DNA of 64,000 nucleotides from Oscarella lobularis (GCF_947507565.1 NC_089184.1:310001-374000); one strand, 5' to 3'. Shown: positions 18,215-29,892, numbered from the stretch's first letter. Notes: a model not told the origin generated them from the sequence alone. A program made the numbers and translations.

Positions 18215-18727
18215 TTAGGGCGCTTTTGGGGCGATAAATCCGTTGATTCTACGCAAATTGGAGCATGATCGCATTACTCCAAGACCGGCTGAATCGCTCA
18301 CTTCGATTCGAAGCGAATTCTCGAGCTTTCTTCGCGTCAAACGGCTGAGCGGCGTTGATATGGGTCGGAAACTCGCTCGCGGATGCTCGCGCTGAGCGCC
18401 GTACATAAAATCGCGGTGAAATATGGGTTCTATCACCTAGACCACGCCCATCTTAATAAGGTCTCGTTTGTTTATAGTTTTTTCCGTGTATCTTCCTTAC
18501 CGACGCGAGTTTTCGTACTTCCTCGGGGCTGCAGAAGGGCAGAAGGTCGTCCAAAGCATTACATACCTTGAAAACGCGAATCGGTCGACGAATTTCGGAT
18601 ATTTTTACGGGTTTACGTGCGAATCGTCGAACTCTTTCCACCAGCTCGTCACGAAGTCGAGCTGGCGGCAAAATTTTAGTCTCTTTCCGTCCACGCTAGT
18701 CGATAGAATGTCTTTGCTCGTTTGCAT
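18215..18727 (-). CDS. Possible small spliced gene, unknown
   Basis: Minus-strand segment with coding character but no recognised family. One open stretch gives a basic, helix-like peptide (PARLRDELVERVRRF, then KISEIRRPIRVFK, about 18660-18555) ending at a good donor (GTATGT). A second stretch begins after an acceptor near 18438; it is open in two frames, one ending AKKAREFASNRSERFSRSWS and the other FIAPKAP at 18215. Which frame is used, and whether there is a 38-nt intron at about 18552-18515, cannot be settled by eye. A candidate ATG is at 18727. It lies between the F-box/WD40 start and the P4-ATPase start. It may be non-coding. Confidence 0.3.
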
Positions 18728-19027
18728 CGGCTCGAAAAGCGGAAAAAAATTGTTTGCAAGGCAACGCGGGTAGGGGATAAATAAACTAACGCGCGTTGTT
18801 TAAATCATGTGATGAATTTCGTGCACCCCGGACGTCCAAAAAGAAAGTTTGCGAGGGAGGCGGCGGAATGTCTGGTTAGAGTCGCTCCTTGATATCTACG
18901 CGGCTATTTACCGACTCTGGCAGACTTCGAAGCATCGTTCTCGCTGCCTGGAAGCGCCGAGCTGTCGACAGAGCCGAAATCGCGACGAGAAACGGGACGA
19001 GAAACGGAAGTATCGAAGGACAACGAA

Positions 19028-22000
19028 ATGACGGAATTCGTCGATGCAGAGGAGACTACAAGCGGAACGAACATCATCAATAGCTCGGAAGAAAGGAAAG
19101 AAGACGAGGAGGAAAGCGAGGGTCGCGTCGTTTTCGCGAATTGTCCCGAAAAACACGTCGAACGCGATTATGACGTAAGAATTCGGCGTACAGTCGTAAA
19201 TTTCGTCGCCAGCTAAGCGCGTGGCGTAGGGAAATCAAATTCGAACGTCGCGCTACACGTGGTACACCTTTTTACCAATCAATTTATTCGAGCAATTTCA
19301 GCGCATTGCGAACGCGTACTTTCTCGTTCTTCTCATTCTTCAGGTTGGAACGTGACACTTCGGATTAATAAAATTAATTAATTAATTAATATTAATACTT
19401 AGGTCATTCCGCAAATTTCCTCATTGAATCCAGTCAGTACAGTAGTCCCTCTTGCTCTGGTACTAAGTGCCACAGCTATCAAAGACGGATACGATGACAT
19501 TGTATTGTTTTCTTTTCTCACACTAATTAACATTAGTTTAGACTGTCTCTATATTTAGGTCAGGCATAGAAGCGATAGAGAAATCAATTGTAGAATGGCT
19601 CGCGTTTTGCGAAGGGATGGGTAATTAAAAATTCAATTACATATCCAATGAAATGTAGACTTGATTGTGGTCTAGTCTTGTTACTGTTCAGTGGAGCGAC
19701 GTTGTCGTGGGAGACGTTCTGGAAGTCAATAACAACGACTTCATAGCAGTAATTGAGCTAGATAGCATTAAACATTATTTTTCAATAATATTTTTTGAGG
19801 CTGATTTGCTGCTTCTTGCCTCGAGTGAAGAAAACGACTTGTGCTACATAGAAACAGCTGAATTAGACGGGTAAGAAGAAAAGAAATAATTAAAAAACAA
19901 CAAGTATCCAACGTACGTACAGAGAAACAAATTTAAAAGTAAGACAAGCATTGGCAGAAACAGCAGCCGAACGAGGAAATTTCGAAAATTTTGAAGGTTA
20001 GAATACACTCCAAAAAATAATATGACGTAATGTTACGGGAACCCCGTGCAAGGTGTGATTTGCTGTGAACCTCCAAATAACAAATTGGATCGATTTGACG
20101 GACGTCTGGAGTGGAAGGGCAAGACGTATTCGCTCAATAACGAGAATATGCTTCTGAGAGTGAGAGCCTTAGGATAGAGGAGAGCCAGGCTTCACTGCTG
20201 GCTTCTCGCTAGGGCTGTCGATTGAGAAACACTCGCAAGATACATGGATTAGTCATATTTGCGGGCCACGACACGAAACTCATGCAAAATAGCGGTGCAC
20301 AAATCCCCTTAGTCATTATCCAGTGTCTTGCACTTTTAAAATTTTCAGGAAAGGCTCCATTTAAACGTACGGGAATTGACAGATTGATGAACCTCTTAGT
20401 TGCAATGGTACAGTATAATAATAATTAAATAATCAATATTTTTAATATTATATAGATTTTTGTCATTCTGTTTGTTCTTTGTCTTATCTGTGCTGTAGCA
20501 AGTTCGCTATGGGAAGCCAGTCAAGGAGACGTAAGTTGAATAAACAGGCTTATTCTTATTGACGTCTAAAACATTGTATTAGGATTTCCAAGTGTACCTT
20601 CCATGGCAATTCAATTCCTCTCACGCAATTGCAACGCTACAATTCTTTTCCTACCTCATTGTGATGAACACATTGGTTCCAATATCGCTTTACGTGAGGT
20701 AAGAAGTCCCTCTTTTGAACAACCCTTTCCAACCGTTTTTTGTGCACGGAACCTCCGTAACGCGACCAGTGAACGTCTCTCACATATAAGCGTTTATCAT
20801 TACTACTATACACTACTTAATAAAAGCTAGAAGATCTTGCAGAGGGGTCTTGGTAGTCAGAGGCGTGACTTTACTAACTATATTTAGTGTTGAAATCATT
20901 CGTCTTGGCTTGAGTTGGCTGATCGATTGGGACGTAAAAATGTATCATCGCGAGTCGGATACTCCGGCCAAAGCGAGAACCACAACGCTCAATGAAGAAC
21001 TCGGGCAAATACAGTACATCTTTTCCGACAAGGCAAGAGAAAGAATCAAATCATAGGCTATTGATCGTCATGGGATATGATTTACAGACGGGAACTCTGA
21101 CGCAAAACGTCATGACGTTTCACATGTGTAGCATTGGCGGAAAAATCTACGGTACGCCAAAAAAAGAAAATTTAGAATATATTTATCAGTTATTTGAAAT
21201 TCAGGTGAAGCTTCCAAGGAGACGGAGGTAGAATCAATCAATTATAATAAAGATAGTTACTCCTATCTACGTCATATTTTTCTAGCCTAAACCTGTGGAC
21301 TTTTCCTTTAATGAGAATTCTGATAGCGACTTTGTTTTCTATGATGAAAAGCTGTTCACAAAATTTCTCGATGCTGATCCGGTTAATTAATTACCATGTA
21401 GTGAATAATTAATTAATATTGATATATTCAAGGACGTTGTAAACTTTTTTCAATTGATTTCATTGTGTCACACCGTAATGCCAGAAGTATCGGAAGTGAA
21501 CGGTGAAAAGGAAAAATATTTCTAAATAACGCTTTCAAATTTATTATTTATATAAAAAAGGAAAGAGAAAGATCATATACCAAGCGCAGTCTCCCGATGA
21601 GGGTGCCTTGGTTTCAGCCGCGAAAAATTTTGGAATGACGTTTTTGAAAAGAGAACAGTCTGACATCATTTTAGAAGTTCATAGTCAAAAAGTGAATTCA
21701 AAACAAACTAGTGACAGTAGAGCGATTTTTTTTTCTAAAGGGGAAATCTGAGGAGCGATTTGAATTATTGGCTATATTGGATTTTGATAACGTGAGAAAG
21801 AGAATGTCGGTTATTGCAAGGGGCCCACTTCCGAGTAAAAGAATTCAAATTCTTTGCAAGGGAGCAGGTACTACAGAGATAATCAATACTGAATTAGTTC
21901 AATTTTTAATTAAACAGATAGTGCCATTTTTGAAAGATTAGCTCCGGAAGAAAAAGAAAACACGGCCACAGTTTTGGAACATCTACACGTATAAACTTGA

Positions 22001-24483
22001 ATTTTTTGATTCGTTATTATTATTATTACGTTTTGCTCTTCTTAGGTTTTTGCTACGGAAGGTTTGAGAACGCTTTGCCTTGCGAGCCGAGACGTCAGCG
22101 AAGAAGAATGGGAAATCTGGAAAGCAAAGCATCACGAAGCCAGGTAAAGAAATAGATTAATTATTTTATTAAATAATTCAGTCTGACGTAGTACTTCGAC
22201 AGTCAATCGAGATGAAAAGCTTAGTGACGTACGTTCAGTGTATTAATTGCATATGAGGTTTAATTGTTTTGGAGAAAGGTCTACGAGGAAATGGAAAAGA
22301 ATTTTAAACTTCTCGGAGTGACGGCGGTCGAGGACAAACTTCAGGACGGCGTACCGGAAGCAATAGCTCGTCTTGCGCATGTACACTTATATATGTATAT
22401 ATATAAATCAAATAAATCAATGAATATTAAGGCTGCTATAAAAATTTGGGTTTTGACGGGCGATAAAGAAGGTGGGGATGATAAAATAAGATTTCATGGA
22501 ATATCGTTTCGATTTTTTTATGTCGATTCAGAAACTGCAATCAATATTGGCTATTCGTGCCGACTCTTGACGCCCCAAATGAAAGATCCTCTCATCATGA
22601 GAGGCCGCGACAAGAAAACGGTGAAAGCGTCACTGGAGGAATTCCATAAAACAATAACCGACGAACTGAGACGAGCAAAAGGATTGGCCCAAGGCGAAGA
22701 CGTTGCCGACTGTCCCGTTGATTCATCTGGCTTCGAGGTAAAATCATAGCAAAGAAGTAGACGGTCCCTCACAGCCTTTATAATAGATTGTTTTTTTAGC
22801 GTGAAGGTGTTGATGTTACTGATGGAATAGGGGATGACGAGCCTTCTTTTGCGCTCGTTGTAAACGGATTCAGCTTGGTGGGCAATTAATCGGGTTTTTT
22901 TCAATTCAATAATTTTATTTTTTTATTAATTATAGACGTACGCGTTGGAAGACGACTTGAAGGATTTGTTCTTCAAGACGGCGTCTCTTTGCAAGGCGGT
23001 CATCTGCTGCAGAGTGACGCCACTTCAAAAGGTAATCAGATTCTTATTATGCAAGGATACGAGATATTTCTCTAATTAAGGCGGAAGTTGTCAAACTTGT
23101 GAAGAAAAAGGCGAACGCTATTACTCTCGCCATTGGAGACGGGGCCAATGACGTCAGCATGATCAAAGGTAAATAGAATATGAAGAGATGAATTTTGTTG
23201 CATTGAGAATTCAGCCGCTCACATTGGAGTTGGCATCAGCGGAAAAGAGGGAAGACAGGCTGTTCTATCCAGCGACTATTCTCTGGCTCAGTTTAGGTAA
23301 TTTAATAATTTATTATTCATTCCTTCCTTCGAGCTGTTTTTTTTCTACTAAGATATCTGGAACGATTGTTATTAATTCACGGGCGCTGGTCATACATGCG
23401 AATGGCGAAATTTCTGACGTACTTTTTCTATAAGAACTTCGCCTTTACGGTTTGTCAATTCTGGTACGCTTGGTTCTGCGCTTTTTCCGCTCAGGTAAAT
23501 GAAACAAAAAGGCTATAGGGGTCCGTTTACAAAACACAATTTCTAGACTGTTTACGATGATTGGTTCATTACGTTATACAACGTCATTTTCACGTCGTTA
23601 CCCGTATTGGCTTTGGGAATATTCGAACAGGTAAAAAGAGAAGTTTTTGTTGAAGAATTTTCGCGAAGCAACTTTTTTTTTGTCTAGGACATTCCCGAAG
23701 AAAAGTGTCTCCGGTATCCCAAACTCTACGTTCCCGGCCAGCAGAATCGTCTCTTCAACAAAAAGATCTTTCTCATGAGTTTATTATACGGCGCTCTGGC
23801 GTCGGCCGGCCTCTTTTTCATTGGCTACGGCTTCTTCAGCGATTCGATCGACTCAAACGGAAGAGACTCAAGCGGCGTCGACGTCTTTGGTGACGCTCTA
23901 GCCGGCACTCTCGTATTCGTCGTCAATTTTCAAGTGAGTGTCGTCAAACCTAAAAAAATGACGCGACGAATTTTTTTAGATTGGGCTCGAGACGTTTTAT
24001 TGGACGTGGCTGTCTCATTTCTTCACGTGGGGAAGCATTGCCGCTTGGTTTGCCTTTATGTTCGTTCTCTACGGTCCCGGGCTTTCGTCTCTCTTTCCCG
24101 CTATCTTTCCGTCCGGTGCCACCGCTCCCTACGTTTGCTCTCTCACCCAATTCTGGCTCTTTCTCTTCGTCGCCTTGGCCGTCTGTCTAGCCGTCACAGT
24201 CACCGTAAAATATCTCTTCAGCGTCTTTTCTCCGACGCTCATTGAGCTCGTACGTAAAGACCACGGTTTGGAGTGCTATACGTGCGCCAAATCGATCGTC
24301 CAAGCGGAAGCTCCGGTCGCTCCGGCGACGCCACGAGTTGAGAGACAATCTACAATCAGAGGAACGGGATACGCCTTTTCTCAAGAGCCTGGCTTTGGAA
24401 GCATGATTATGGACGGGAGGCTGTCCGTCATGGCAAGTCGCGATGAGGAGGACGTGGATTCTATTGGGCCAATTGTTACCTAG
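19028..24483 (+). CDS. P4-type phospholipid-transporting ATPase (flippase), ATP8B-like
   Basis: Spliced, roughly 1,150 residues or more. P4-ATPases move aminophospholipids from the outer to the inner membrane leaflet with a CDC50 partner. The acidic N-terminus ([15 protein letters not shown]) leads into [19 protein letters not shown] and LFLILQ-like helix 1 (about 19230-19340). Other landmarks: the dephosphorylation loop in [35 protein letters not shown] (about 20230), [20 protein letters not shown], then the phosphorylation site FSDK-TGTLTQN. That site is split by a GC-AG intron (about 21031-21088). Further on are [20 protein letters not shown] (about 21590), [23 protein letters not shown] (about 23130) and the C-terminal helices to stop 24481-24483. 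The set is complete and looks active. The ATP8B class was chosen from overall resemblance, not by tree. Confidence 0.87.
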
Positions 24484-24681
24484 ATGCACTGATTCTTTGA
24501 CACGCTGCTTTTTAGATGTCCTATATTTTAGCTGCACTTGTGTCGACGCTGCTGATCAAAAGCGCACTACTTTTGATTAGTGACACATTCAAAATATATA
24601 ACCCTGAGAAAACCCATACTAAAAGCCCCGCCCCCATGCAAATAAGATTCAACATATAAATAATTCGTTTTTATTTTCTAT

Positions 24682-25272
24682 CTAGATGACTCCTTTTGTG
24701 CTTGGTATGCCTGCCGTCGTATCTGTTCTCACAGCTGCTCGTAGAGCGAGAGCCAGCGCTTTGAACGACGCCTCGGCCCTGTGATGATCATTTCTTCCCT
24801 TTATGACGTCAACGTGCAACGTAATCAAAGCGGAAGTGGCGAATGACGTCAAAAAGTGCGGCAACATTTCGCACGACAACGATCCGATTTTTTCCCTCTT
24901 CAATTCCAAATTGACGTCTGCATACGGGCGTCCGGAGATATCAACAACGGCTCGAGATAGCGATTCGTCGAGTGGAGCGTAAGCGTGGCCAAATCGAGCG
25001 ATTCCGCGCTTATCGGCGAGCGCCGCCTTGAACGCGAGCCCGAGAACGATTGCGCAGTCCTCGACGCTGTGATGATCGTCGACGTGAAGATCGCCAACGC
25101 ATTTTAGGCGCAAATCGAAGCGCGAGTGCTTCGATAGGGCCGTTAGCATGTGATCGAGAAATCCGATGCCCGTATCGATGTCGCTCGTGCCCGTGCCGTC
25201 AAGATCGAGTCGAATAGAGATGTCCGTCTCGTTGGTTTTTCTCGAAATCGTCGAAACACGTGGAGAAGACAT
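24682..25272 (-). CDS. Imidazoleglycerol-phosphate dehydratase (HisB/HIS3 type)
   Basis: Single open frame of 196 residues with no intron. IGPD (EC 4.2.1.19) dehydrates imidazole glycerol phosphate to imidazole acetol phosphate in histidine biosynthesis, using two Mn ions. All family signatures are present in order: [20 protein letters not shown] at residues about 10-28, [80 protein letters not shown] and IPSTKGVI at the C-terminus. Both HHxxE metal motifs (HHSVE, HHRAE) are intact, and the length fits a monofunctional enzyme. It sits between a P4-ATPase (stop 199 bp away) and CFAP53, whose ATG is only 47 bp away in head-to-head orientation. Base composition resembles the neighbours. By memory the core looks closer to fungal HIS3 than to enteric HisB, but without the fungal N-terminal insertion. 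Animals are generally held to lack this pathway. Confidence 0.93.
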   Translation of the reverse strand: MSSPRVSTISRKTNETDISIRLDLDGTGTSDIDTGIGFLDHMLTALSKHSRFDLRLKCVGDLHVDDHHSVEDCAIVLGLAFKAALADKRGIARFGHAYAPLDESLSRAVVDISGRPYADVNLELKREKIGSLSCEMLPHFLTSFATSALITLHVDVIKGRNDHHRAEASFKALALALRAAVRTDTTAGIPSTKGVI

Positions 25273-25319
25273 TGTTGCCAGCCTATCCGGGGGCCGGGTT
25301 AACGCACACTAATCTCGTC

Positions 25320-28085
25320 ATGGCGACAGCAACGAAACGTCGCGTCCGCGAAAGTCACGGTCCTACGCCTCATTCCGTGGCCATAGTAGGCTCTTTTCGT
25401 TGCAATTCGCACTGATTCAAATGTTCGACGTGTGCCCAGTTTGCTCGGCCCCCTCTCACGCGTCCCGCCGAACATTTGATTCTCGAGCGACGAAAACGCG
25501 AGGAAATACGCGACATTGCCGACTCGCACGTCCACTACAACAAACAAGCCGACCTAAAGGTGAGCCAAAACGACAATAGAAGGCGCCAAAAGGCGACGTT
25601 TCACGCACGCAGTCGACATGGGAAAAATCGACGGATAAAAAGATACAGAGAAACACGGTGAATCGGCGCGTGGACGGCCTTCTCAAGCAGGCAGAAACCC
25701 ATCTCAATATCAGACGTCAAAAGTAAGAAAAAAAGAGTAGAATTCGGAAGGATTAATTTAATAATTGAATCTATAATTAAAACTAGGTATAAATATAAAC
25801 TTTCTTATTTAATATTGATAAATATCTAATAAAAATCTTGTCGAATAACTAATTAAAACTAGGTATAATATTTAATATTGATAAATTACCTAAGTATAAA
25901 TTTATTATAATAACTAATATGAATCCTATTGATTAAATAATTAAAACTAGGTATAAATATAGACTTTCTTATTTAATATTAATAAATATCTAATAAAAAT
26001 CTTATCAATTAACTAATTAAAACTAGATATAAATAACCTAAGTATAAATTTATTACTAATATGAATCTTATCAAATAAATAATCATATACTAATAGAGTT
26101 TCTTATCTAATATCAGACTCCGCGATTTGCTGGCAAGCGAGGAGGAATTCTATTTGGAAGAAATGCTCTCGAAAGAGGAGACGGTTTTAGAGCGGCAAGC
26201 TCGAATGCGCGAACGCGCAAAGGAACTCAAAGAGCGACGCGAAACGGAACGACGTAAGATCGTCGAAGAGAAACTGGATCGTAAGTGGCGCGACGAGTGC
26301 GAGGAAGTGCGCGCGGTAATGAGTCAGCGTCATCGCGACGAAATCTTCGCGGATCGCGAGGAGCAAGTGCGACGCAAAGAGGCGACGAAACGCGAGGAAC
26401 GTCGCGTGGATCGAATGTACGCCGACCTATGGGAAGCGGATAAACGAGCGAAGGAGAGGAGAGAGGAAATGGAAGCGGCGGCGAAACGAGACCGAAATCA
26501 AGAGATGGTTAAGGTTTTGGAAATTCAAATGGCTGCGTTGGACGTGCAGAGAAATGAGGAGAAGAAGCTTAAGGAACAAGAGGCTGAATTGCTTGTAAGT
26601 TGCGTCGTTTTTGGGATTTGATTTATTTGTTTTTGGCGCGCGTAGAAGGAGGAGAGAGAGCTGAGGAAGTTGGAGGATCGACGGAGACGGGAGGAGAAAT
26701 TGGAAGGGCAGCAGGAAATGAGAAAAATGCTCGCTCTTTCATTAAAAATGAAGATGAAGAAACAGGTAAGAAAAAGAGTCGACGCGCGCGAGAGAGAATT
26801 CTTCAGATCCTCTCTATTTGAGGCGAGAGAAATTCAAGAAGAATTGGCAATCGATATGAAGATTCTAGAGGAGATATTGGAGCAGACAAGAAACGAAGCT
26901 CAGTCTCAGTTACAAAGAAAGGTAAATAGATTCAAATTCCTTACATGTACGTACTCCCAATTATTTTAAACCTACATGACGTCAACTATACAGTATCTAC
27001 GAATGAGATTCTAGTGTAAAAATCCCTTAGTTCTGGTTCTGAGATTGTCTGTGTACACAGAAGACCACTGTTTTGTTTTAAATTCTTTACATGTACGTAC
27101 TGTACTCCCAATTTAGTATGTGATAAACATTGTAACCTTACATGACGTCAAGGGAAGTATATCTACGTATATATAAGATTCTAATGAGATTCTAGTGTAG
27201 AGGACTGACTCCTTGGTATAGTGAAACGGGCAGAGATTTTCTGGTTCTAAGGTCGTCTGTGTATATAGTTTCGTTATGCTACTGTACTGTATACATTTTA
27301 ACTAAAGAAGACCGAGTTTTGTCTTCACTTCCTAGAAAGAGCTGCGAGAGGAAATGACGCGATATCGCGATTATTTGCGAGAAGTTCGAGAAGAAGAGAA
27401 GCGAAAGGAAAAAGAATTGGACGACTTATTGAATGCGGAAGTAAGAGAAAGAATGAATCCTTACGTTTTACGTTCTTATTCGTCACGGAATAGGTGGAAA
27501 AAACGTGGCAGAAACGAGTCGCCCAATGGAAAATCGAGAAACAAGCGCGAGATCGACTGATGAAAGACGTTTTGGCGGCTCGAGAGCAACAAATCAAAGA
27601 GAGACGTAAATAGAACGCTCCTCCCCTGGCGCCAGAAACAAATGTTTTTTCTTTATTTGCATTAGTTGAACTAAATCGACGAGAGCAGGAAGAAGCCAGG
27701 AAAGAGAGGGAAGAGATCCTGCGCAATATTGAGGAACATAAACAATTGGAAGCCGAACAGATGGAAGTCACAAAACGAGTATGTGGAAGCGAAACAATAA
27801 TACCTATGAACTCTATCTCTCTTTTAGACGGCGAAGCGCTATCAAAGCGATTTACTCGAACAGGCGAAATACCAAAACATGTTCAAAGAACGCGAGAAAA
27901 AGGAAATCGAATTGGAATTCGCTCGCGGACAGGTACGACTGAAAAAATAAATAAGTAGACTATTCGAAAAAATACGTCCCGTCCGATATAAACAGGATGC
28001 TGAAAGGGAGTATCAAAAAAAGCTACAGACCGTCCTAAACGGCAAGTCTTCGTCGATGAGACCGCATCCAATGAAGAGGTACTGA
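25320..28085 (+). CDS. CFAP53: Cilia- and flagella-associated protein 53
   Basis: Spliced coiled-coil protein, known also as CCDC11, a microtubule inner protein of axonemes required for motile cilia and left-right patterning. ATG at 25320. The first exons join as SHGPTPHSVAIF plus ARPPLTRPAEHLILERRKRE. A large intron (about 25720-26115) is AT-rich and internally repeated. The long exon from 26115 holds the Glu/Arg-rich helix (EEFYLEEMLSKEETVLERQA, then KWRDECEEVRAVMSQRHRDE and RMYADLWEADKRAKERREEM). Further helix exons run to about 28085, ending RPHPMKRY, which resembles the vertebrate C-terminus. Another intron (about 26930-27330) carries a diverged duplication. The stop is 29 bp from the stop of the convergent WD40 gene. 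Confidence 0.88.
25775..26102. repeat. 164-bp AT-rich tandem repeat, about two copies, in a CFAP53 intron
   Basis: The unit AATTAAAACTAG begins at 25775, 25851, 25939 and 26015. Spacing is 76, 88 and 76 bp, so the period of the compound unit is 164 bp with two imperfect copies. Each copy contains a part with TTTCTTATTTAATATT and a part with CCTAAGTATAAATTTATTA. The whole lies inside an intron. Confidence 0.85.
26935..27290. repeat. Diverged direct duplication in a second CFAP53 intron
   Basis: The landmarks TTACATGTACGTACT, TACATGACGTCAA, GAGATTCTAGTGTA and TCTGGTTCT appear twice in the same order about 150-165 bp apart. Copies are diverged with small indels. It lies wholly within an intron between coiled-coil exons. 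Confidence 0.6.
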
Positions 28086-28114
28086 TGATCATGTTAACAC
28101 TATTTACATCTACT

Positions 28115-29278
28115 CTACGATATTGTACACTTCTGATACCAACTCTCCCTAACCGAACCGTTTTTTCTCTTTCGTTTCAACGTTCCCTTAACGTCCCACA
28201 CGCGCACGGTCTGATCGCGAGACGACGCGGCGAGATAACGTCCGTCCGGCGTAATGTCGCACGAGAGTATTTTGTCCTCGTGTCCGCTGAGAATTTCGAG
28301 TAAATCGCCGCTTCCCGTGTCCCAGAGACGCACGAAACGATCCTGCGAGGCGGTGACGATGCGCGTGCCGTCCTCGCTGAAAGCGATCGACGAGACGACG
28401 TCGTCGTGACCGTCGAGCGACATTCGACTGTGCCCCGTTTCGATGTCCCACAAGAGCACGGTGCCGTCGCTCGATGCGGACGCGAGCACGGTGCCGCGTT
28501 CGTCGAATCGGCACACGTTCACGTCCGACGAGTGATCTTCGGCGACGGCGACGTTGCGACCTGTCGTCGTCGTCCACAGTCGAACGGTGCAGTCGGACGA
28601 ACAGGAGGCGATCGTTCGACCGTCGGGCGAAAACGAACACGACGTCACCCAGCCGTCGTGTCCGCGCAGAACGTGCGCGCACTCGCCCGTTCGCACGTCC
28701 CAAACGCGCACCGTCCCGTCGAACGAACCCGAGCACACCGATCGCGAATCCGGCGAGAATTCGCACGTGACGACGGCGTCGTCGTGTCCGATTAGAGTCG
28801 ATCCGGTCGACTCTAATCGATCCACATCCCAAAGTCGTACCGTTTTGTCGTGCGAGCAAGTGGCCAATTGATTTCCCTCGGCGTTGAACGTGCATTTCCA
28901 CACGGTCTGCGTGTGTCCGTGCAGCGCCTCCGAACGCGTCGGCGGCGCGCCGTCGTTGATCCACACCTGCACTCTCGCGTCGACGCCACACGACGCGATG
29001 AGACCGCCGTCGGGCGGCGGCGAATAGGCGACGCACGTCGTGCCGCCCGGGTGCCAGTTGTCGAGTCGATAGATGAGGTTGCCGTCGACGGCACCCCATA
29101 GGGATACGGAGCCGTCGTCGCACGCTGAACAGAGCGTCGCTTCGATGGGCGAGAAGACGACGTGTCGTACGGCGTCGTCGTGACGAAGGGTGTGGATTGG
29201 ATCGCGTACGGCGTTCGTTAGGAGTTGTTTCGTGTGTATTTCGGCACGCTCGTCCATATCCAAATCAAAGGCCTCCAT
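28115..29278 (-). CDS. WD40-repeat protein, single exon
   Basis: Uninterrupted 387-residue frame made almost entirely of WD40 repeats. A 30-residue N-terminal lead (MEAFDLDMDERAEIHTKQLL) is followed by eight repeats. Their starts include LRHDDAVRHVVFSP, LHGHTQTVWKCTF, IGHDDAVVTCEFSP, RGHDGWVTSCSFSP, EDHSSDVNVCRF, DGHDDVVSSIAFSEDG and SGHEDKILSCDITPDG. The strands carry VRLWD, VRVWD or VLLWD. A basic tail (GTLKRKRKNGSVRESW) closes it. This predicts one eight-bladed or seven-plus-one propeller acting as a scaffold; the partner is unknown. It is GC-rich with long open antisense frames, which I treat as shadows. No orthologue is assigned. Lack of introns in an intron-rich neighbourhood could mean retroposition or simple loss. 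Confidence 0.88.
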   Translation of the reverse strand: MEAFDLDMDERAEIHTKQLLTNAVRDPIHTLRHDDAVRHVVFSPIEATLCSACDDGSVSLWGAVDGNLIYRLDNWHPGGTTCVAYSPPPDGGLIASCGVDARVQVWINDGAPPTRSEALHGHTQTVWKCTFNAEGNQLATCSHDKTVRLWDVDRLESTGSTLIGHDDAVVTCEFSPDSRSVCSGSFDGTVRVWDVRTGECAHVLRGHDGWVTSCSFSPDGRTIASCSSDCTVRLWTTTTGRNVAVAEDHSSDVNVCRFDERGTVLASASSDGTVLLWDIETGHSRMSLDGHDDVVSSIAFSEDGTRIVTASQDRFVRLWDTGSGDLLEILSGHEDKILSCDITPDGRYLAASSRDQTVRVWDVKGTLKRKRKNGSVRESWYQKCTIS

Positions 29279-29892
29279 CGCGTCGCTCTCGCGTGCGATA
29301 CTGATAAGACGCCGCCTATGATCGATTCATCGTCTCGTTGCCATGGATTCACGTGAGATTCGGTTGAGGGCGGAACGCGGGGCGCTAACTCTATTTTTAT
29401 CAGTATCTCTTGTACGGGATCCGTTTCGCAAATGTCCGCTTCAACCAACCATCTCCGGCCTTGGTGAGTTCAGTTCAGTCGCAATCGAATTTTCGTAAGC
29501 AAAGCGTTCGTAGATCACGTGCGAAGCAAGAGCGTAGCGGAAAAGGTTCTGCGAACGTCGAGCTTTGTGGTTTACCGACCGATCCTCTACCGACTAAGCT
29601 ACTACAGAGCAGGTACGAATAGTTGTTGCATGTAGACATCGGGGCCCCCTTTGAGGAAACAGTGTTTTCCCTCACTGGATCGCAAGCACGAAGCTTTGTG
29701 CGTGCGTTCTGTCAGTGAAAATCCTGTTTGAGGGCAGGCCGGGACTTCATCTTCGTGACAGGACACGAAAGTTTGTTTATATTTCCGTAGATCACCCACT
29801 TGGGGATTGTCAGGGGACATACTGTGACGTGCGACGAGAAAATAAGCATATAAGCATATAGAGTGAGTAACAATGAATTTCCCCTTCTCTGT
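29279..29892. other. Intergenic, no gene recognised; tRNA-like sequence
   Basis: This gap lies between the WD40 gene start and the ADAMTS-like stop, so it includes the WD40 promoter and the ADAMTS-like 3' UTR. No protein-like frame was found. On the minus strand near 29,560-29,612 the sequence TAGCTTAGTCGGTAGAGG fits a tRNA A box, but I find no clear B box or cloverleaf. It could be a decayed tRNA or tRNA-derived SINE. Confidence 0.35.

Noticed and set aside
24682-25272. IGPD as bacterial contamination
   Set aside because: It is embedded between intron-containing eukaryotic genes with similar composition and a 47-bp shared spacer. An assembly join cannot be fully excluded without reads.
28188-29123. 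Long open frames overlapping the WD40 gene in other frames (for example an Arg-rich 311-residue one and several on +)
   Set aside because: The region is GC-rich with strong codon bias, which opens shadow frames. The eight WD repeats identify the true frame.
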